This document shows, piece by piece, positions 1 through 9,741 of a stretch of 64,000 nt of DNA. Each line of letters begins with the position of its first letter. Positions within the stretch are counted from its first letter, which is position 1. Made by a program: the position numbers and the translations under genes. The DNA lies in assembly GCA_900556585.1 (NCBI GenBank), contig USPD01000001.1, forward strand, positions 19,571 through 83,570, given 5' to 3'. The notes beneath the pieces were generated by a model. It was given only the letters and a program-made list of their open reading frames with translations, had not been told where the DNA came from and ran no database searches. Origin of the DNA: an uncultured Eggerthella sp. (GTDB lineage Bacteria; Actinomycetota; Coriobacteriia; Coriobacteriales; Eggerthellaceae).

Positions 1-2
1 TT

Positions 3-2084
3 CTGATTCTGAATCTTAGTAACGAATCTTATGAAACTATCCCAACAAAAAATTATGAACAATGGATTGGTGGTCATGGTATGGCGGCTGCGTTGTATTG
101 GGATTACGCAGAAGATAAAACGCTAACCGATCCCTATGATGAGCGGAATGTGCTAGTTTTAGCAACTTCTCCCGTAGCGGGTACACCTACTCCTTCTGGT
201 GGCGGTCGAGCTGAAATGGTTGGTATTGGATCTCAAGGTTATCCAACACCTTGGTTTACTCGTTCAAATATGGGTGGCCGTTATGCGCCGATGATGAAGC
301 ATGCTGGTTATGATGCTATGGTTATTCGCGGTAAAGCACCTCGAAAAGTGTGGATCAGTATTATTAATGACAAGGTGGAATACTTACCTGCTGATGACCT
401 ATGGGGTCTCGACACTCAAGAAACCCAAGAGGTTTTAATGCCAACGATGGTAGATGATTTTCATCGGAATGACTGGAATACAATTGACGCTAATAATCGT
501 GATGCTGGAAGAACAACTCAACGACCAGCAATTCTAACTACTGGTCCAAATGCTGAAAACTATGGACCATTATCTTCCCTTGTTTCTGACATGGCTCATG
601 TATTAGGTCAGGGCGGGTTTGCAGGTGTATGGGCACACAAGAATTTAAAGGCAATAGGATTCTTGGGCACAAAAAGTATTGGTATTGCTAATCCTCAAGC
701 AATGATGGAAGCGAGACTTTGGGCTTCGAAATATACATGGGGAGGAAATGCCGATAATCCTGCGGAATATATTGGTATGCAAGATATTTCTTCTCCTCCA
801 GGTAATTCGACGCGCTTTTATGGTGATGGTGTTTCAAGCAGACCTTATGGTTGTGTTGGTTGTGTTCGTGCATGTCGTGGACGTACTTCGAATTATTACG
901 GAAACGAAGGAATGTGTATCGGATTTCATTGGTTTACTCCGCAAGACAAAGCAGCGCATGGAGGAACAATTACTGGGCATACTGCTCAAGCAGCAACTTT
1001 GCTTAACCGAGCGGGAATGAACGCAAATTCATTTATGCCTATTACCTTTTGGCTAATGCGTCTGTATGAAAGAGATCTCATTGGTCCAGGAAAAGAGATT
1101 AATTCCAATTTACCTTTCGATCAGATGGGAACTGTTGATTTTGCAAAAGCACTTCTTGATTCAATTATCAATCTAGAAGACATTGGTGCTGACTTGGCTT
1201 TAGGATTGCAGCCGTGTGCAGAAAAATGGGGACGTTGGGAAGAGGATTCTTCAACAGGATTGTTGCCTGTACTGCAGTATAGTTATGGGCATCATTACGA
1301 TCCAAGAACCTCAGCCGACTGGGGTTTTGCATCAATATTAAGTGATCGAGATATAAATAGTCACGATCTTGATTTTCCTTGCTATTGGACTCCATCGCAA
1401 AATTATGCGCAGGGCCGCGAACCTGATGTATCCGCTGCCCGTTTAGCGGAAATAATGGGTAAAAAATTAGTTCCGTTTAATGATCCGGAAATGATTGATT
1501 ATTCAGATGAAGGGATCTACAAAGAGCCTTGTGCAAAAGCGGTTGCTTGGACTTTGTATTACAACCGCTCTTGGAAAAATACGGTAGGGCTTTGCGATTG
1601 GGCTTGGACGGATTTAGTTAATCCATATGGAGAAAATTTTGAAGGAATGACTCCTGAAGGGGAGCCAAAATTCCTTAATGCATGTACTGGGTGGAACAAA
1701 ACATTCGAAGAAGTCATGTGGTTAGGGAAGAAAATTTATGATCTTGATCGCGCAATCTGGCAGTTGCAGGGAAGAACGCGTGAAGTTGAAACCTTCTCAA
1801 ATTATGTATTCGACCAACCTCAAGATCCTGTGGTTCCTCAAACTTCTTATGAAATTGCTTATTATCTGCCTGCGTACAATGAAGAAACTCATGAATGGAG
1901 TTTTCAAGATGTATCAGGAAGAAAATTAGATAGAGATAAGACAGAGCAGCTCAAAACATATTTTTATCGCTTAGAAGGATGCGATGAAGAACATGGGTGG
2001 CTTAAACGTTCGGCGCTAGAAAAAGAAGGATTAGATTATGTAGCCGATGAACTTGAATCGTATGGCGTTTTGGGTAGTGAATAG
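3..2084 (+). CDS. Aldehyde:ferredoxin oxidoreductase family protein (5' end outside window)
   Basis: The frame is open from the window edge. The first residues before the first internal ATG (position 81) already match the N-terminal core of the family, including the conserved Gly-Gly-His-Gly stretch, so the true start lies upstream and this is a partial gene. About 694 residues are visible. A CxxCxxxC set (codons from about 852) and a later lone Cys in a GLCDWAW segment near 1590 fit the four ligands of the [4Fe-4S] cluster next to the bis-molybdopterin tungsten site. The family oxidises aldehydes to carboxylates with ferredoxin; the substrate cannot be told from sequence. An unknown protein follows 12 nt downstream, and then a ModE-type regulator, which fits metal-dependent expression. 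The branch within the AOR superfamily is not assigned. Confidence 0.85.
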   Translation: MILNLSNESYETIPTKNYEQWIGGHGMAAALYWDYAEDKTLTDPYDERNVLVLATSPVAGTPTPSGGGRAEMVGIGSQGYPTPWFTRSNMGGRYAPMMKHAGYDAMVIRGKAPRKVWISIINDKVEYLPADDLWGLDTQETQEVLMPTMVDDFHRNDWNTIDANNRDAGRTTQRPAILTTGPNAENYGPLSSLVSDMAHVLGQGGFAGVWAHKNLKAIGFLGTKSIGIANPQAMMEARLWASKYTWGGNADNPAEYIGMQDISSPPGNSTRFYGDGVSSRPYGCVGCVRACRGRTSNYYGNEGMCIGFHWFTPQDKAAHGGTITGHTAQAATLLNRAGMNANSFMPITFWLMRLYERDLIGPGKEINSNLPFDQMGTVDFAKALLDSIINLEDIGADLALGLQPCAEKWGRWEEDSSTGLLPVLQYSYGHHYDPRTSADWGFASILSDRDINSHDLDFPCYWTPSQNYAQGREPDVSAARLAEIMGKKLVPFNDPEMIDYSDEGIYKEPCAKAVAWTLYYNRSWKNTVGLCDWAWTDLVNPYGENFEGMTPEGEPKFLNACTGWNKTFEEVMWLGKKIYDLDRAIWQLQGRTREVETFSNYVFDQPQDPVVPQTSYEIAYYLPAYNEETHEWSFQDVSGRKLDRDKTEQLKTYFYRLEGCDEEHGWLKRSALEKEGLDYVADELESYGVLGSE

Positions 2085-2096
2085 ATTGGTTGCAAA

Positions 2097-2705
2097 ATGG
2101 ATAAAGAAGTAACCAAGAAAAACTTTGAACAAACTGTTGTGGTTTTCGGTGAATATAAGAATAAAACTCAAAATAAAGTACGGAATGGGCGGACTTGGGG
2201 TAAAAATGCACTCAATCCAATTAAAAGTCAGCTAGAACAAAGCAAGAAAGAAGAATTACTTGAAGAAAAAGTAGCTTTTATGCCGCTACCAACAATTGAA
2301 GAAGTCGAATATTATTCGCGGAAATTAGATTTAGATGATGCTGCTGTCGGTGTAGAGTTTTCCCGCTGCGGAGGAACTCAGCCACAACATATTTTGAGTT
2401 TTCCGGATTCGGTCGCGTTTCTAGAACCAATTAGCCCTTATGTTGCTTGGCAAGTTCACGGAAGTGCGCACATGATAGGTGGTGCGTATTATGCTGATTG
2501 GATACGCAATACCATTGGCGATATTGTATTGGCTGATGCTTTAAAACCTTTTGTTGAAAACGATGAAGCAATGGGTAAGCAACTAGCGAAGATACGTCCT
2601 ATTATTCGTGTTCGTCTTAAACAGTACAAAAAAGTACATCCTGAGTTTTTTGAAAACCAGGCAAAAGCTAAAGGAGAAAAAAGCTTTTCAAGAGCTTCGG
2701 TTTGA
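2097..2705 (+). CDS. Protein of unknown function linked to the aldehyde oxidoreductase
   Basis: 202 residues starting at ATG 2097, 12 nt after the oxidoreductase stop. No clear ribosome site is visible, so translational coupling is likely. The N-terminal 60 residues are Lys/Glu/Gln-rich and polar. The middle contains a FSRCGGTQPQHIL segment and an aromatic stretch around SPYVAWQVHGSAHM. The C-terminus is basic. I see no signal peptide, transmembrane segment, Fe-S motif or known domain. The position suggests an accessory subunit or maturation partner of the oxidoreductase, which is inference only. Confidence 0.6.
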   Translation: MDKEVTKKNFEQTVVVFGEYKNKTQNKVRNGRTWGKNALNPIKSQLEQSKKEELLEEKVAFMPLPTIEEVEYYSRKLDLDDAAVGVEFSRCGGTQPQHILSFPDSVAFLEPISPYVAWQVHGSAHMIGGAYYADWIRNTIGDIVLADALKPFVENDEAMGKQLAKIRPIIRVRLKQYKKVHPEFFENQAKAKGEKSFSRASV

Positions 2706-2723
2706 TTTGAACGAAACAAGTGT

Positions 2724-2765
2724 CATGCATGCCGAGATAGTTTAATTACCGTCTTGGCATGCATG
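2724..2765. promoter_or_regulatory. 14-bp inverted repeat between the oxidoreductase operon and the ModE-like gene
   Basis: The arms at 2724-2737 and 2752-2765 (core CATGCATGCC / GGCATGCATG) pair over 14 bp with a single G:T wobble, around a 14-nt loop. No T-run follows on the plus strand, so this is either a weak terminator or an operator for the following regulator. Confidence 0.5.
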
Positions 2766-2822
2766 GCAAACAAACACATATGGCAGAGGGAGCTTCTGAG
2801 AGGGGTCAACTAAGGAGATGCT

Positions 2823-3230
2823 ATGTTTGCTAGATGTGATGAAGAATTGTTCGAAGTAAACGGGGTACATATTGAAGTAAACCCTGTGCTAATTGCAAAA
2901 AAAGATGGGTTGTTGACGCTTGGTTTTGGTAAGGGTTTAGTTGAGCTATGTAATCAGGTTAAAGAAAAAGGATCACTCAATAAAGCAGCGCTCGAGATGG
3001 GCATGTCTTATAGTAAAGCATGGCATATTATTCGTAATGCTGAGGAAATATTAGGAGTGAATTTGTTGCAACGTAATGGTGCTAAAGGCTCAACTGTTAC
3101 TAAAGAGGCTCAAGAACTTATTTCTTCATACAATATAATGCAAGAACAACTATCTGGTGAGGCTGCTGTTATGGCGCTTAAAATGATAGATAGAATTCAT
3201 GAATGCTCGAGACAAAGCCAATCTTCTTAA
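2823..3230 (+). CDS. ModE-type winged-helix transcriptional regulator (no molybdate-binding domain)
   Basis: 135 residues; the ATG is preceded by AAGGAGATGCT, a good ribosome site. Residues about 30-105 match the ModE N-terminal/LysR-like winged helix: a GKGLVELCNQVKEKGSLNKAA segment, then the recognition helix MSYSKAWHIIRNAE, then the wing with LLQRNGAKGSTVTKEA. The C-terminal TOBE/Mop molybdate-binding domains of full ModE are missing, so it is a short ModE-like protein. Its position after a tungsten/molybdenum enzyme gene suggests it controls that operon; this is inferred from context. It could instead answer to another ligand. Confidence 0.75.
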   Translation: MFARCDEELFEVNGVHIEVNPVLIAKKDGLLTLGFGKGLVELCNQVKEKGSLNKAALEMGMSYSKAWHIIRNAEEILGVNLLQRNGAKGSTVTKEAQELISSYNIMQEQLSGEAAVMALKMIDRIHECSRQSQSS

Positions 3231-3356
3231 TTTACTTACTAGTGTGAAGTTGGTTTTGTGGGTCGCTTACGCGTATGTTGTATCATTCTTAGTTATTAAA
3301 GCTTGATGCAAATAAATAAAACTGTGTCATAGCAATAGAAATCATACTTTCAGAGA

Positions 3357-4739
3357 ATGGACTTCATGGTGGCAGATGCGCAAAACGAGAATGTTTTAAA
3401 TAGCGGTAAAACATTTCCTCAGAATATTGAAGCGGAACAAACGGTTTTAGCAGCTTGTTTGTTATCTACCGGTGTGTTTGAAGAAGTTTCTTTAAAGCTG
3501 AAACCAGAGAGCTTTTTCCGTCCAGCTCATCGAATTATTTTTGAAACTATGCGTGAAATGAATTCACGTTCTATTCCTATTGATGTTATTTCTGTTTCGG
3601 ATAATTTAAAGGCAAACGGACAGCTTGAGGCAATTGGTGGCCAGGCCTACTTGCTTGAATTGGCTGATAACACCTTTGCTTTCACGAGCTGGCAGCATCA
3701 TGCTGAAATTGTGGCACGTGATGCCATGCGCCGTGAACTGTTGCGTGCATCGGCTCAAATTACGTCGCTGGCATATGACTCACCTGCCGATCCTAAAGAG
3801 TTGGTATCCCAGGCGGAAGCCGCCCTCTTTAATGTTACGGAGCAAACGGTAAGTTCCACGTTTAAAGATATTCAAACCTTGGTTATTGAAGCCAATGATG
3901 AAATTGCCGAAATGGCCAATCGAGCAGGCACGATGCAGGGTGTTCCTACAGGCTTTACTGATGTGGATAAATTGTTCTGCGGTTTGCGTGGTGGTGACTT
4001 AATTATTTTGGCGGCCCGTCCTGCAGTAGGTAAAACATCATTTGCTATGAACTTAGCAACCAACGCGGCAAAGCTAGGATCTACCGTTGCATTGTTTAGT
4101 TTGGAAATGTCTTCGGTACAAATTACCCAGCGTGTATTAGCTGCTGAAGCAGGTATGAGCCTGTCGCGTTTGCGTGGTGGCATGCTCCAAGATAGCGACT
4201 GGGGCGAATTGGTTCGTGTGTCGGGCGAACTTTCCCAATATGATTTATATGTTGATGACTCTCCGTCACTTTCTATTGTTGAGTTGCGTACCAAAGCACG
4301 TCGTATGATGCGTAATAAAAAGCAGGGCTTGATCATTGTTGACTACTTACAGCTTATGCAGCCAGTAATTCCTCATCCCAATAACCGTGCTGTTGAAGTT
4401 GCAGAAATTTCACGTGGCTTGAAAGTTTTAGCAAAAGAATTGAACGTGCCAATTTTGGCTCTATCGCAGCTTTCTCGTGGAGTTGAAACGCGCACTGACA
4501 AGCGTCCTATGCTGTCTGACTTGCGTGAATCAGGCTCTATCGAACAGGACGCGGACATTGTTATGTTCCTTGATCGAAGCACTTCTGAGGCAGAAGCGGA
4601 ATCGGATAAGCGCCCTGATTGGGGTATGGCTGAACTTATTGTTGCAAAGCATCGCAATGGTCCTACGCGCGATATTCCGCTAACCTTTATTCCTGAATTT
4701 ACGAAATTCACTAACCATTTTGATGACTCAGGATATTAA
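3357..4739 (+). CDS. dnaB: Replicative DNA helicase DnaB
   Basis: About 460 residues, the usual length for the family. The N-terminal DnaB domain starts at PQNIEAEQTVLAACL. The RecA-like helicase domain follows, with Walker A ARPAVGKTS (residues 220-228), Walker B IIVDYLQLM, and the LSQLSRGVETR and RESGSIEQDAD motifs. It unwinds the replication fork and loads primase. The ribosome site is weak: ATG 3357 is closely preceded by CAGAGA, while ATG 3366 has better spacing and is an equal alternative. The gene is not next to rplI/rpsR here, although that linkage is common in other bacteria. Confidence 0.95.
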   Translation: MDFMVADAQNENVLNSGKTFPQNIEAEQTVLAACLLSTGVFEEVSLKLKPESFFRPAHRIIFETMREMNSRSIPIDVISVSDNLKANGQLEAIGGQAYLLELADNTFAFTSWQHHAEIVARDAMRRELLRASAQITSLAYDSPADPKELVSQAEAALFNVTEQTVSSTFKDIQTLVIEANDEIAEMANRAGTMQGVPTGFTDVDKLFCGLRGGDLIILAARPAVGKTSFAMNLATNAAKLGSTVALFSLEMSSVQITQRVLAAEAGMSLSRLRGGMLQDSDWGELVRVSGELSQYDLYVDDSPSLSIVELRTKARRMMRNKKQGLIIVDYLQLMQPVIPHPNNRAVEVAEISRGLKVLAKELNVPILALSQLSRGVETRTDKRPMLSDLRESGSIEQDADIVMFLDRSTSEAEAESDKRPDWGMAELIVAKHRNGPTRDIPLTFIPEFTKFTNHFDDSGY

Positions 4740-4743
4740 ACCA

Positions 4744-6003
4744 ATGAGCACGGTAACGTTTATACATGCAGCTGATCTTCACTTGGGAGCTCCTTTTAAA
4801 GGGCTGCGCACTATTGCGCCTGCGTGGGCTGATATTTTGCTGGAAGCTATTCCAGAAGCGTTCCGAAAAATTATAGATACTGCGCTTGATCAGCAAGTGG
4901 ATTTCGTTGTGTTTGCGGGTGATATCTTTGATAACTCTCACCCTTCTTATGCTGATTTTTCTTTATTTGTTTCGGGCTTACGTCAGCTTAATCAAGCGGG
5001 TATTCCTGTGTACTTTGTAACAGGAAATCATGACCCCTATATATCATGGGATAATTCCTTTGCAGCGCTTCCCGAAAACGCTCATTTGTTAGGTGCAACA
5101 AAGCCAGAATTTGCCTGTTTTGAGCGCGATGGGAAGCCCTTGGCGCTTATTGGCGGAAGAGGATATTACACTCAGTCATGGCCAAGTGAAGAAAATATTT
5201 CTGAAGGTATTTCACGTGAAACAGCCATGGCTGACCTGGGGGTTTCTGCTCCTTTTATGATTGGAATACTTCACACGGGTCTTGATATTGATGTGACAAG
5301 GTCTCCTGTAAATCCAAAGCATCTTTTGAAAAAAGACGTAGATTATTGGGCTTGTGGTCACGTTCATCAACCACGAATTCTCCCTTCTAAAGAAGATCCC
5401 CGAATAGTGTATTCAGGCTGTCCCCAAGGTCGCGATATGAAGGAAGAAGGGGAACATGGAGTTTTTAAAGTAACGCTTACTACAGCCGCGCCCGCTGAAG
5501 TGGAATTTATTCCAACAGCGAAAGTGGCATGGCAGCATGTGATGCTTGATGTTTCTGAATGTGCGACTATTTCTGAGGTTCAAGAAAAAATAGTAAGCGC
5601 GGAATTTGCTCAGAATGCTGAAACACGCTGTCAACGTATGATTTTTCGTATTACGCTTACGGGACGATCTTCCCTTCATGAAGAACTTACGGCACAGGTG
5701 TTGGAAGATATGCGGGCCATATTAAACGATGGGTATCCCTTCTTCTATGTTGATGCGCTGTTAGATAAAACAATTCCGCTTTTGGACTATAAAACCCTAC
5801 AAAAAGAAGGACTGTTTCCGGCGGTATATCTTGATGTCATGAAAGCGTGTCGTAGTGAAAAAGAGGCCACGCTTATTGATCTAGAAAAGCAATTTTACCA
5901 GCGCGACTTGTCGCTTCCGAGTTCATTGGAAGCCAAATACAAAGATTTGTGTGATGAAGCGGAAACGCTCGTTCTTGATTTGCTGGGGAGGGATGGTGAC
6001 TAA
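4744..6003 (+). CDS. YhaO-like metallophosphoesterase (Mre11/SbcD-type DNA nuclease)
   Basis: The preferred start is ATG 4744, five bases after the dnaB stop, with AGGA 11 nt upstream; an ATG at 4720 inside dnaB is less likely. The 419-residue protein has the calcineurin-like phosphoesterase motif set in order: HAADLHLG, VFAGDIFDNSH, TGNHDP, ILHTGLD and GHVHQP. This is the arrangement of the SbcD/Mre11/YhaO exonuclease family. The C-terminal third is the capping region. It overlaps the next gene, a YhaN-type ATPase, by 1 nt, so the two proteins probably form a Mre11-Rad50-like complex. Confidence 0.85.
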   Translation: MSTVTFIHAADLHLGAPFKGLRTIAPAWADILLEAIPEAFRKIIDTALDQQVDFVVFAGDIFDNSHPSYADFSLFVSGLRQLNQAGIPVYFVTGNHDPYISWDNSFAALPENAHLLGATKPEFACFERDGKPLALIGGRGYYTQSWPSEENISEGISRETAMADLGVSAPFMIGILHTGLDIDVTRSPVNPKHLLKKDVDYWACGHVHQPRILPSKEDPRIVYSGCPQGRDMKEEGEHGVFKVTLTTAAPAEVEFIPTAKVAWQHVMLDVSECATISEVQEKIVSAEFAQNAETRCQRMIFRITLTGRSSLHEELTAQVLEDMRAILNDGYPFFYVDALLDKTIPLLDYKTLQKEGLFPAVYLDVMKACRSEKEATLIDLEKQFYQRDLSLPSSLEAKYKDLCDEAETLVLDLLGRDGD

Positions 6004-8261
6004 TGGCGAAAAAAGATTTCGACAAAAATATTTCATCCAACCCTAAACCAGATAAGAAAAAACGCGAAGCTACCGCTTTATCGGTTCCGGAATATTTTCT
6101 AGAGCATATAAAAATGACAAGCTTCGGTAAATTCGCCAACATTATTGTTGGTCCTTTCGGATCAGGCATGAATGTGGTGTATGGACCAAATGAAGCAGGA
6201 AAGACCACTTTAAACGAGCTGGTCAAAGGCGTATTGTTTGGTTGGCCTTCCGCTCGGGGGGAAACAAATCCTTATCGTCCGGAAAATGCTGATAGGTCGG
6301 GAAGTTTGTTTTTTAAGAACACCACAACAGGTGATGTGGTGGAACTTAAGCGTGTGAAAAATTCCGACAAGCTTGAACCACCTGCGCCGCTGCTTACCAA
6401 TATCGATCAAGAAACCTATGAAACCATATTTTCTCTCACGAGCGATGAGCTTCTCCGTCTTGATAGGCATAGTGATATTACGGCGCGGCTGTTAACGGCA
6501 GGGTCAGGTACCTCGTCTTCGCCTGCTCATGCACTCGAAGAAATAAAGAGCCGTATCAAAACACTCACGTCTCGCTCAACGCAAGTGCAAAATACTATTG
6601 GCTTTCTAAAAAGCGAGCAATCTCGTTTACGCGAACTTGTACGTAAAGGACGGGAAGAAGCGGACAGTCTTCGTGAACAAGAGAGAATATTGGCTTCGTT
6701 GCGCCCAAGACGTGAAGTGATGTTGGAGACTCAAGAGCGCCTTAATGCTGAAATTGAAGAACTCAATCAAATAACAGCTCATATAAGTTCACTTGATGCG
6801 CGAATTGCCTCACTGGAACAAGATGTTCAAGAAGCATTTTCTTCGGATTCGGTTCAAACGGCTAGTGAAGTTTCTTTACCTGAGGATGATATTGCTGAGC
6901 TAGTAGACTTAACCCAGGCAGAAGAATATCGTCTTCGCGATGTATTAGATGATTTTGATGAGCATAAAACCAAGTTAGAACACAGCGTTGATAAAGCACG
7001 TGAAGCAGCAAATTCGTCTCGTGCTGAATATGAGTTTTATCTGGAAGATAGTCATAAACAACAGCAATACACACGTGCTAAAAAGCAGCGCTGGCTGCAA
7101 TTGGCTTTTGCGATCGTGGTTCCTGCAGTTATGGTTCTCATTGGTTTGTATGTAATTAACCTTCCTCGCCAGACCACGGGAGCATCGTATTTCACTATAG
7201 GAATAGTGCTTGTTCTTGTTGCCCTAGTGGTTGCAGTTGTTGGTATTGCTATTAGTATTCGTCCTACGAGAACCGAAGAGGAGTGGGAGGACGAACGCCA
7301 GAAAAAAGAATGGGTCATGCAGCAAGACCTTAAAACATTAGAAATCTGCCAAAAACAGGCAAAAGAATACACGCAAAGTATTGAAGCGTATCTGAGCGAA
7401 CAAGGGCTAGGGGCGGCTTTAGGGTCAACCCGCCGTGCTCGGAGGCTATTGGATGAAGTGCGCGAGTTTAGATCGAATCGCGAGCTTGCAGACCAAGCAA
7501 AACAGGCACAAGCCTTGCATCGTTCTGCGTTAAAGAAAGATCTTGAACGGGAAAAACAGCAAAGAAAGAAGCTGTGTCTTTCGGCGGGGCTTGATGAACA
7601 TGCAACAATAGATGATCTAAATCAAGTAATTGAACGTAAATCAACCGAACGAAGCAAAACAGCAGAAACCGTTGGTGAAACCGACAGACAAATTGGAGAA
7701 ATATCAGAGCGTTTAGCTGCTGCGCGCCGCAATGGTTCATTTGACGAATTAAAATTCCAAAGCGAAACAATTGAAACGCGGTTGAGGGATGCCTACAAGG
7801 ATCTTGCAGTGCTTTTGATAGCGTCTCATTCGCTTGAAGAAGCAATTGCTCAATGGGAGCGCAAAAGCCAGCCAGAAGTATATCGTTGTGCTTCGCGATT
7901 GCTTTCGCAGATGACCGACGGTGCCTGGTGTACTGTTCGTATGAATGCTCAGGGAGATATTGAAGTGGTTGATGCTATTAAAACCACACGTCCACCCCAT
8001 TTGCTTTCGCTAGGAACGCGCCAACAGCTGTATTTAAGTTTACGTATTGCACTTTTAGTGACGGCAGAAAATGTAGGTCGAGGACTGCCCATTATGTGCG
8101 ATGACATTTTGGTGAATTTCGACGACGAACGTCGCGTTCAGGCAATTCGCGCTCTTGTTGAGCTAGCAAAAAAGCGCCAAGTCATCTTGTTTACGTGCCA
8201 TCCAGATATTGCAACCTTAGTGTGCAAGAGCGATTCGACCTGCAAATTGATAGAACTGTAG
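6003..8261 (+). CDS. YhaN-like AAA/SMC-type ATPase with central membrane hairpin
   Basis: 752 residues. Walker A is GPNEAGKTT (residues 61-69) near the N-terminus. Walker B is LPIMCDDILVNFDD near the C-terminus, followed by ILFTCH. The long charged segments between (about 190-350 and 430-620) look like coiled coil, as in Rad50/SbcC. Residues about 362-420 contain two strongly hydrophobic stretches, which would make a membrane hairpin inside the coiled coil; Bacillus YhaN-type proteins share this feature. The start overlaps the yhaO-like stop (TAATG). Probable role: DNA-end processing or repair at the membrane together with the upstream nuclease. Confidence 0.82.
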   Translation: MAKKDFDKNISSNPKPDKKKREATALSVPEYFLEHIKMTSFGKFANIIVGPFGSGMNVVYGPNEAGKTTLNELVKGVLFGWPSARGETNPYRPENADRSGSLFFKNTTTGDVVELKRVKNSDKLEPPAPLLTNIDQETYETIFSLTSDELLRLDRHSDITARLLTAGSGTSSSPAHALEEIKSRIKTLTSRSTQVQNTIGFLKSEQSRLRELVRKGREEADSLREQERILASLRPRREVMLETQERLNAEIEELNQITAHISSLDARIASLEQDVQEAFSSDSVQTASEVSLPEDDIAELVDLTQAEEYRLRDVLDDFDEHKTKLEHSVDKAREAANSSRAEYEFYLEDSHKQQQYTRAKKQRWLQLAFAIVVPAVMVLIGLYVINLPRQTTGASYFTIGIVLVLVALVVAVVGIAISIRPTRTEEEWEDERQKKEWVMQQDLKTLEICQKQAKEYTQSIEAYLSEQGLGAALGSTRRARRLLDEVREFRSNRELADQAKQAQALHRSALKKDLEREKQQRKKLCLSAGLDEHATIDDLNQVIERKSTERSKTAETVGETDRQIGEISERLAAARRNGSFDELKFQSETIETRLRDAYKDLAVLLIASHSLEEAIAQWERKSQPEVYRCASRLLSQMTDGAWCTVRMNAQGDIEVVDAIKTTRPPHLLSLGTRQQLYLSLRIALLVTAENVGRGLPIMCDDILVNFDDERRVQAIRALVELAKKRQVILFTCHPDIATLVCKSDSTCKLIEL

Positions 8262-8332
8262 TATTATTCGTGTGTTGGGTTTAGTTTTTGTATTAACCCA
8301 GTAGCTACTGTAAAACATTGAAAGGACCTTAC

Positions 8333-9628
8333 ATGCCAAGCACGGTTCTCCTTGGTGCCCAATGGGGTGACGAGGGAAAAGGCAAAATCACTGACCTTAT
8401 TTCAAGTGATTACGATTACGTTGTTCGATATCAGGGGGGAAACAACGCCGGGCATACGGTAATTCATGGCGATACCAAGCTCGCGCTGCATCTTATTCCT
8501 TCGGGTGTTATGTATGAACACATCACTCCAGTTATTGGAAACGGATGCGTTATCGACCCTAAAGTTCTGGTCGAAGAAATGAAAATGCTGGAAGATTCCG
8601 GCTTCTCTTGCGATCGTCTTCGCATTTCTTGTGATGCTCATATTATTATGCCGTATCACATTGATTTAGATGGCGCTTCAGAACGTCATCTTGGTAAGCA
8701 CAAGATTGGTACAACAAATCGTGGTATTGGTCCTGCTTACGAAGATAAGTATGCTCGTTCTGGTATTCGCGTACAGGATTTGCTGGATGAAAAAATCTTC
8801 CGTGAAAAACTAGAAGCAGCACTTGCTATTAAGAATCAAATCCTTACTAAGATTTATGATTTGAAGCCTTACACGGTTGATCAAATTTGTGAAATGTATC
8901 TGCCCTACGTAGAAGTGATGCGTAAGCACATGGCAGAAACCACTCAAATGCTTAACGCAGCACTGCGCGAAAATAAAAACATTTTGTTCGAAGGTGCACA
9001 GGGCACCATGCTTGACATTGACCATGGCACCTATCCTTTTGTAACGTCATCTTCTTGTTGTGCAGGCGGCGCTCCTACTGGTTCGGGTGTTGGTCCTAAG
9101 GCAATTGATAAAGTTTTAGGTATTGCCAAGGCTTATATCACGCGTGTTGGCTCTGGCCCATTTCCAACGGAATTACATGATGAAACTGGCGAGCTTCTGT
9201 GTAAAGTTGGCGGCGAGTATGGTGTAACTACTGGTCGTAAGCGTCGTTGTGGATGGTTTGACGCTGTTCAGGCTCGTTATGCGGTGGAGGTAAACTCCAT
9301 GACCGACATGGCACTCACTAAGCTTGATGTTTTGTCTTGTGTGCCAAACATTAAGGTTTGCGTTGGTTATGAAGCAGACGGTGTTCGCTATGATTACTTC
9401 CCAATGCAGCATTCGGTAATCTATCCAAAGAATGTAACGCCAATCTATGAGGAATTGCCTGGCTGGGAAGGCGTTGATATTTCTGACTGCAAGAAGTTTG
9501 AAGATCTGCCTGCAAATGCTCAGCGCTACGTACAATATCTTGAAGAGGTAACAGGCGTACACGCTTCGATTATTGCGGTTGGTCCTGATAGAAATCAGAC
9601 TATTTTTAACGGATGGGAAAGTCGCTAA
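8333..9628 (+). CDS. purA: Adenylosuccinate synthetase
   Basis: 431 residues. Start ATG 8333 is chosen because AAAGGA lies 6 nt upstream and the sequence then begins in the family style (MPSTVLLGAQWGDEGKGK); an in-frame ATG at 8318 overlaps that ribosome site. The P-loop GDEGKGK is at residues 12-18, and the GNNAGHTV, IGTTNRGIGPAYEDK and TTGRKRRCGWFD segments are intact. It catalyses GTP-dependent IMP + aspartate to adenylosuccinate, the first step to AMP. purB and purE lie elsewhere in the window in other transcription units. Confidence 0.96.
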   Translation: MPSTVLLGAQWGDEGKGKITDLISSDYDYVVRYQGGNNAGHTVIHGDTKLALHLIPSGVMYEHITPVIGNGCVIDPKVLVEEMKMLEDSGFSCDRLRISCDAHIIMPYHIDLDGASERHLGKHKIGTTNRGIGPAYEDKYARSGIRVQDLLDEKIFREKLEAALAIKNQILTKIYDLKPYTVDQICEMYLPYVEVMRKHMAETTQMLNAALRENKNILFEGAQGTMLDIDHGTYPFVTSSSCCAGGAPTGSGVGPKAIDKVLGIAKAYITRVGSGPFPTELHDETGELLCKVGGEYGVTTGRKRRCGWFDAVQARYAVEVNSMTDMALTKLDVLSCVPNIKVCVGYEADGVRYDYFPMQHSVIYPKNVTPIYEELPGWEGVDISDCKKFEDLPANAQRYVQYLEEVTGVHASIIAVGPDRNQTIFNGWESR

Positions 9629-9664
9629 CTAATGAGTTTCCCTGGGAAATAATAAGGTATGACT

Positions 9665-9699
9665 AAAGCACCGCTGCAACAGTTCTGCAGGGGTGCTTT
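9665..9699 (+). terminator. Hairpin terminator after purA
   Basis: AAAGCACC...GCTGCA pairs with TGCAG...GGTGCTTT (arms 9665-9678 and 9686-9699). It lies 36 nt after the purA stop. The T-tail is short. Confidence 0.6.
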
Positions 9700-9741
9700 A
9701 TACGTTTGAGCTTGGTTGAAAGTTGTTATATTTCGAATAGA

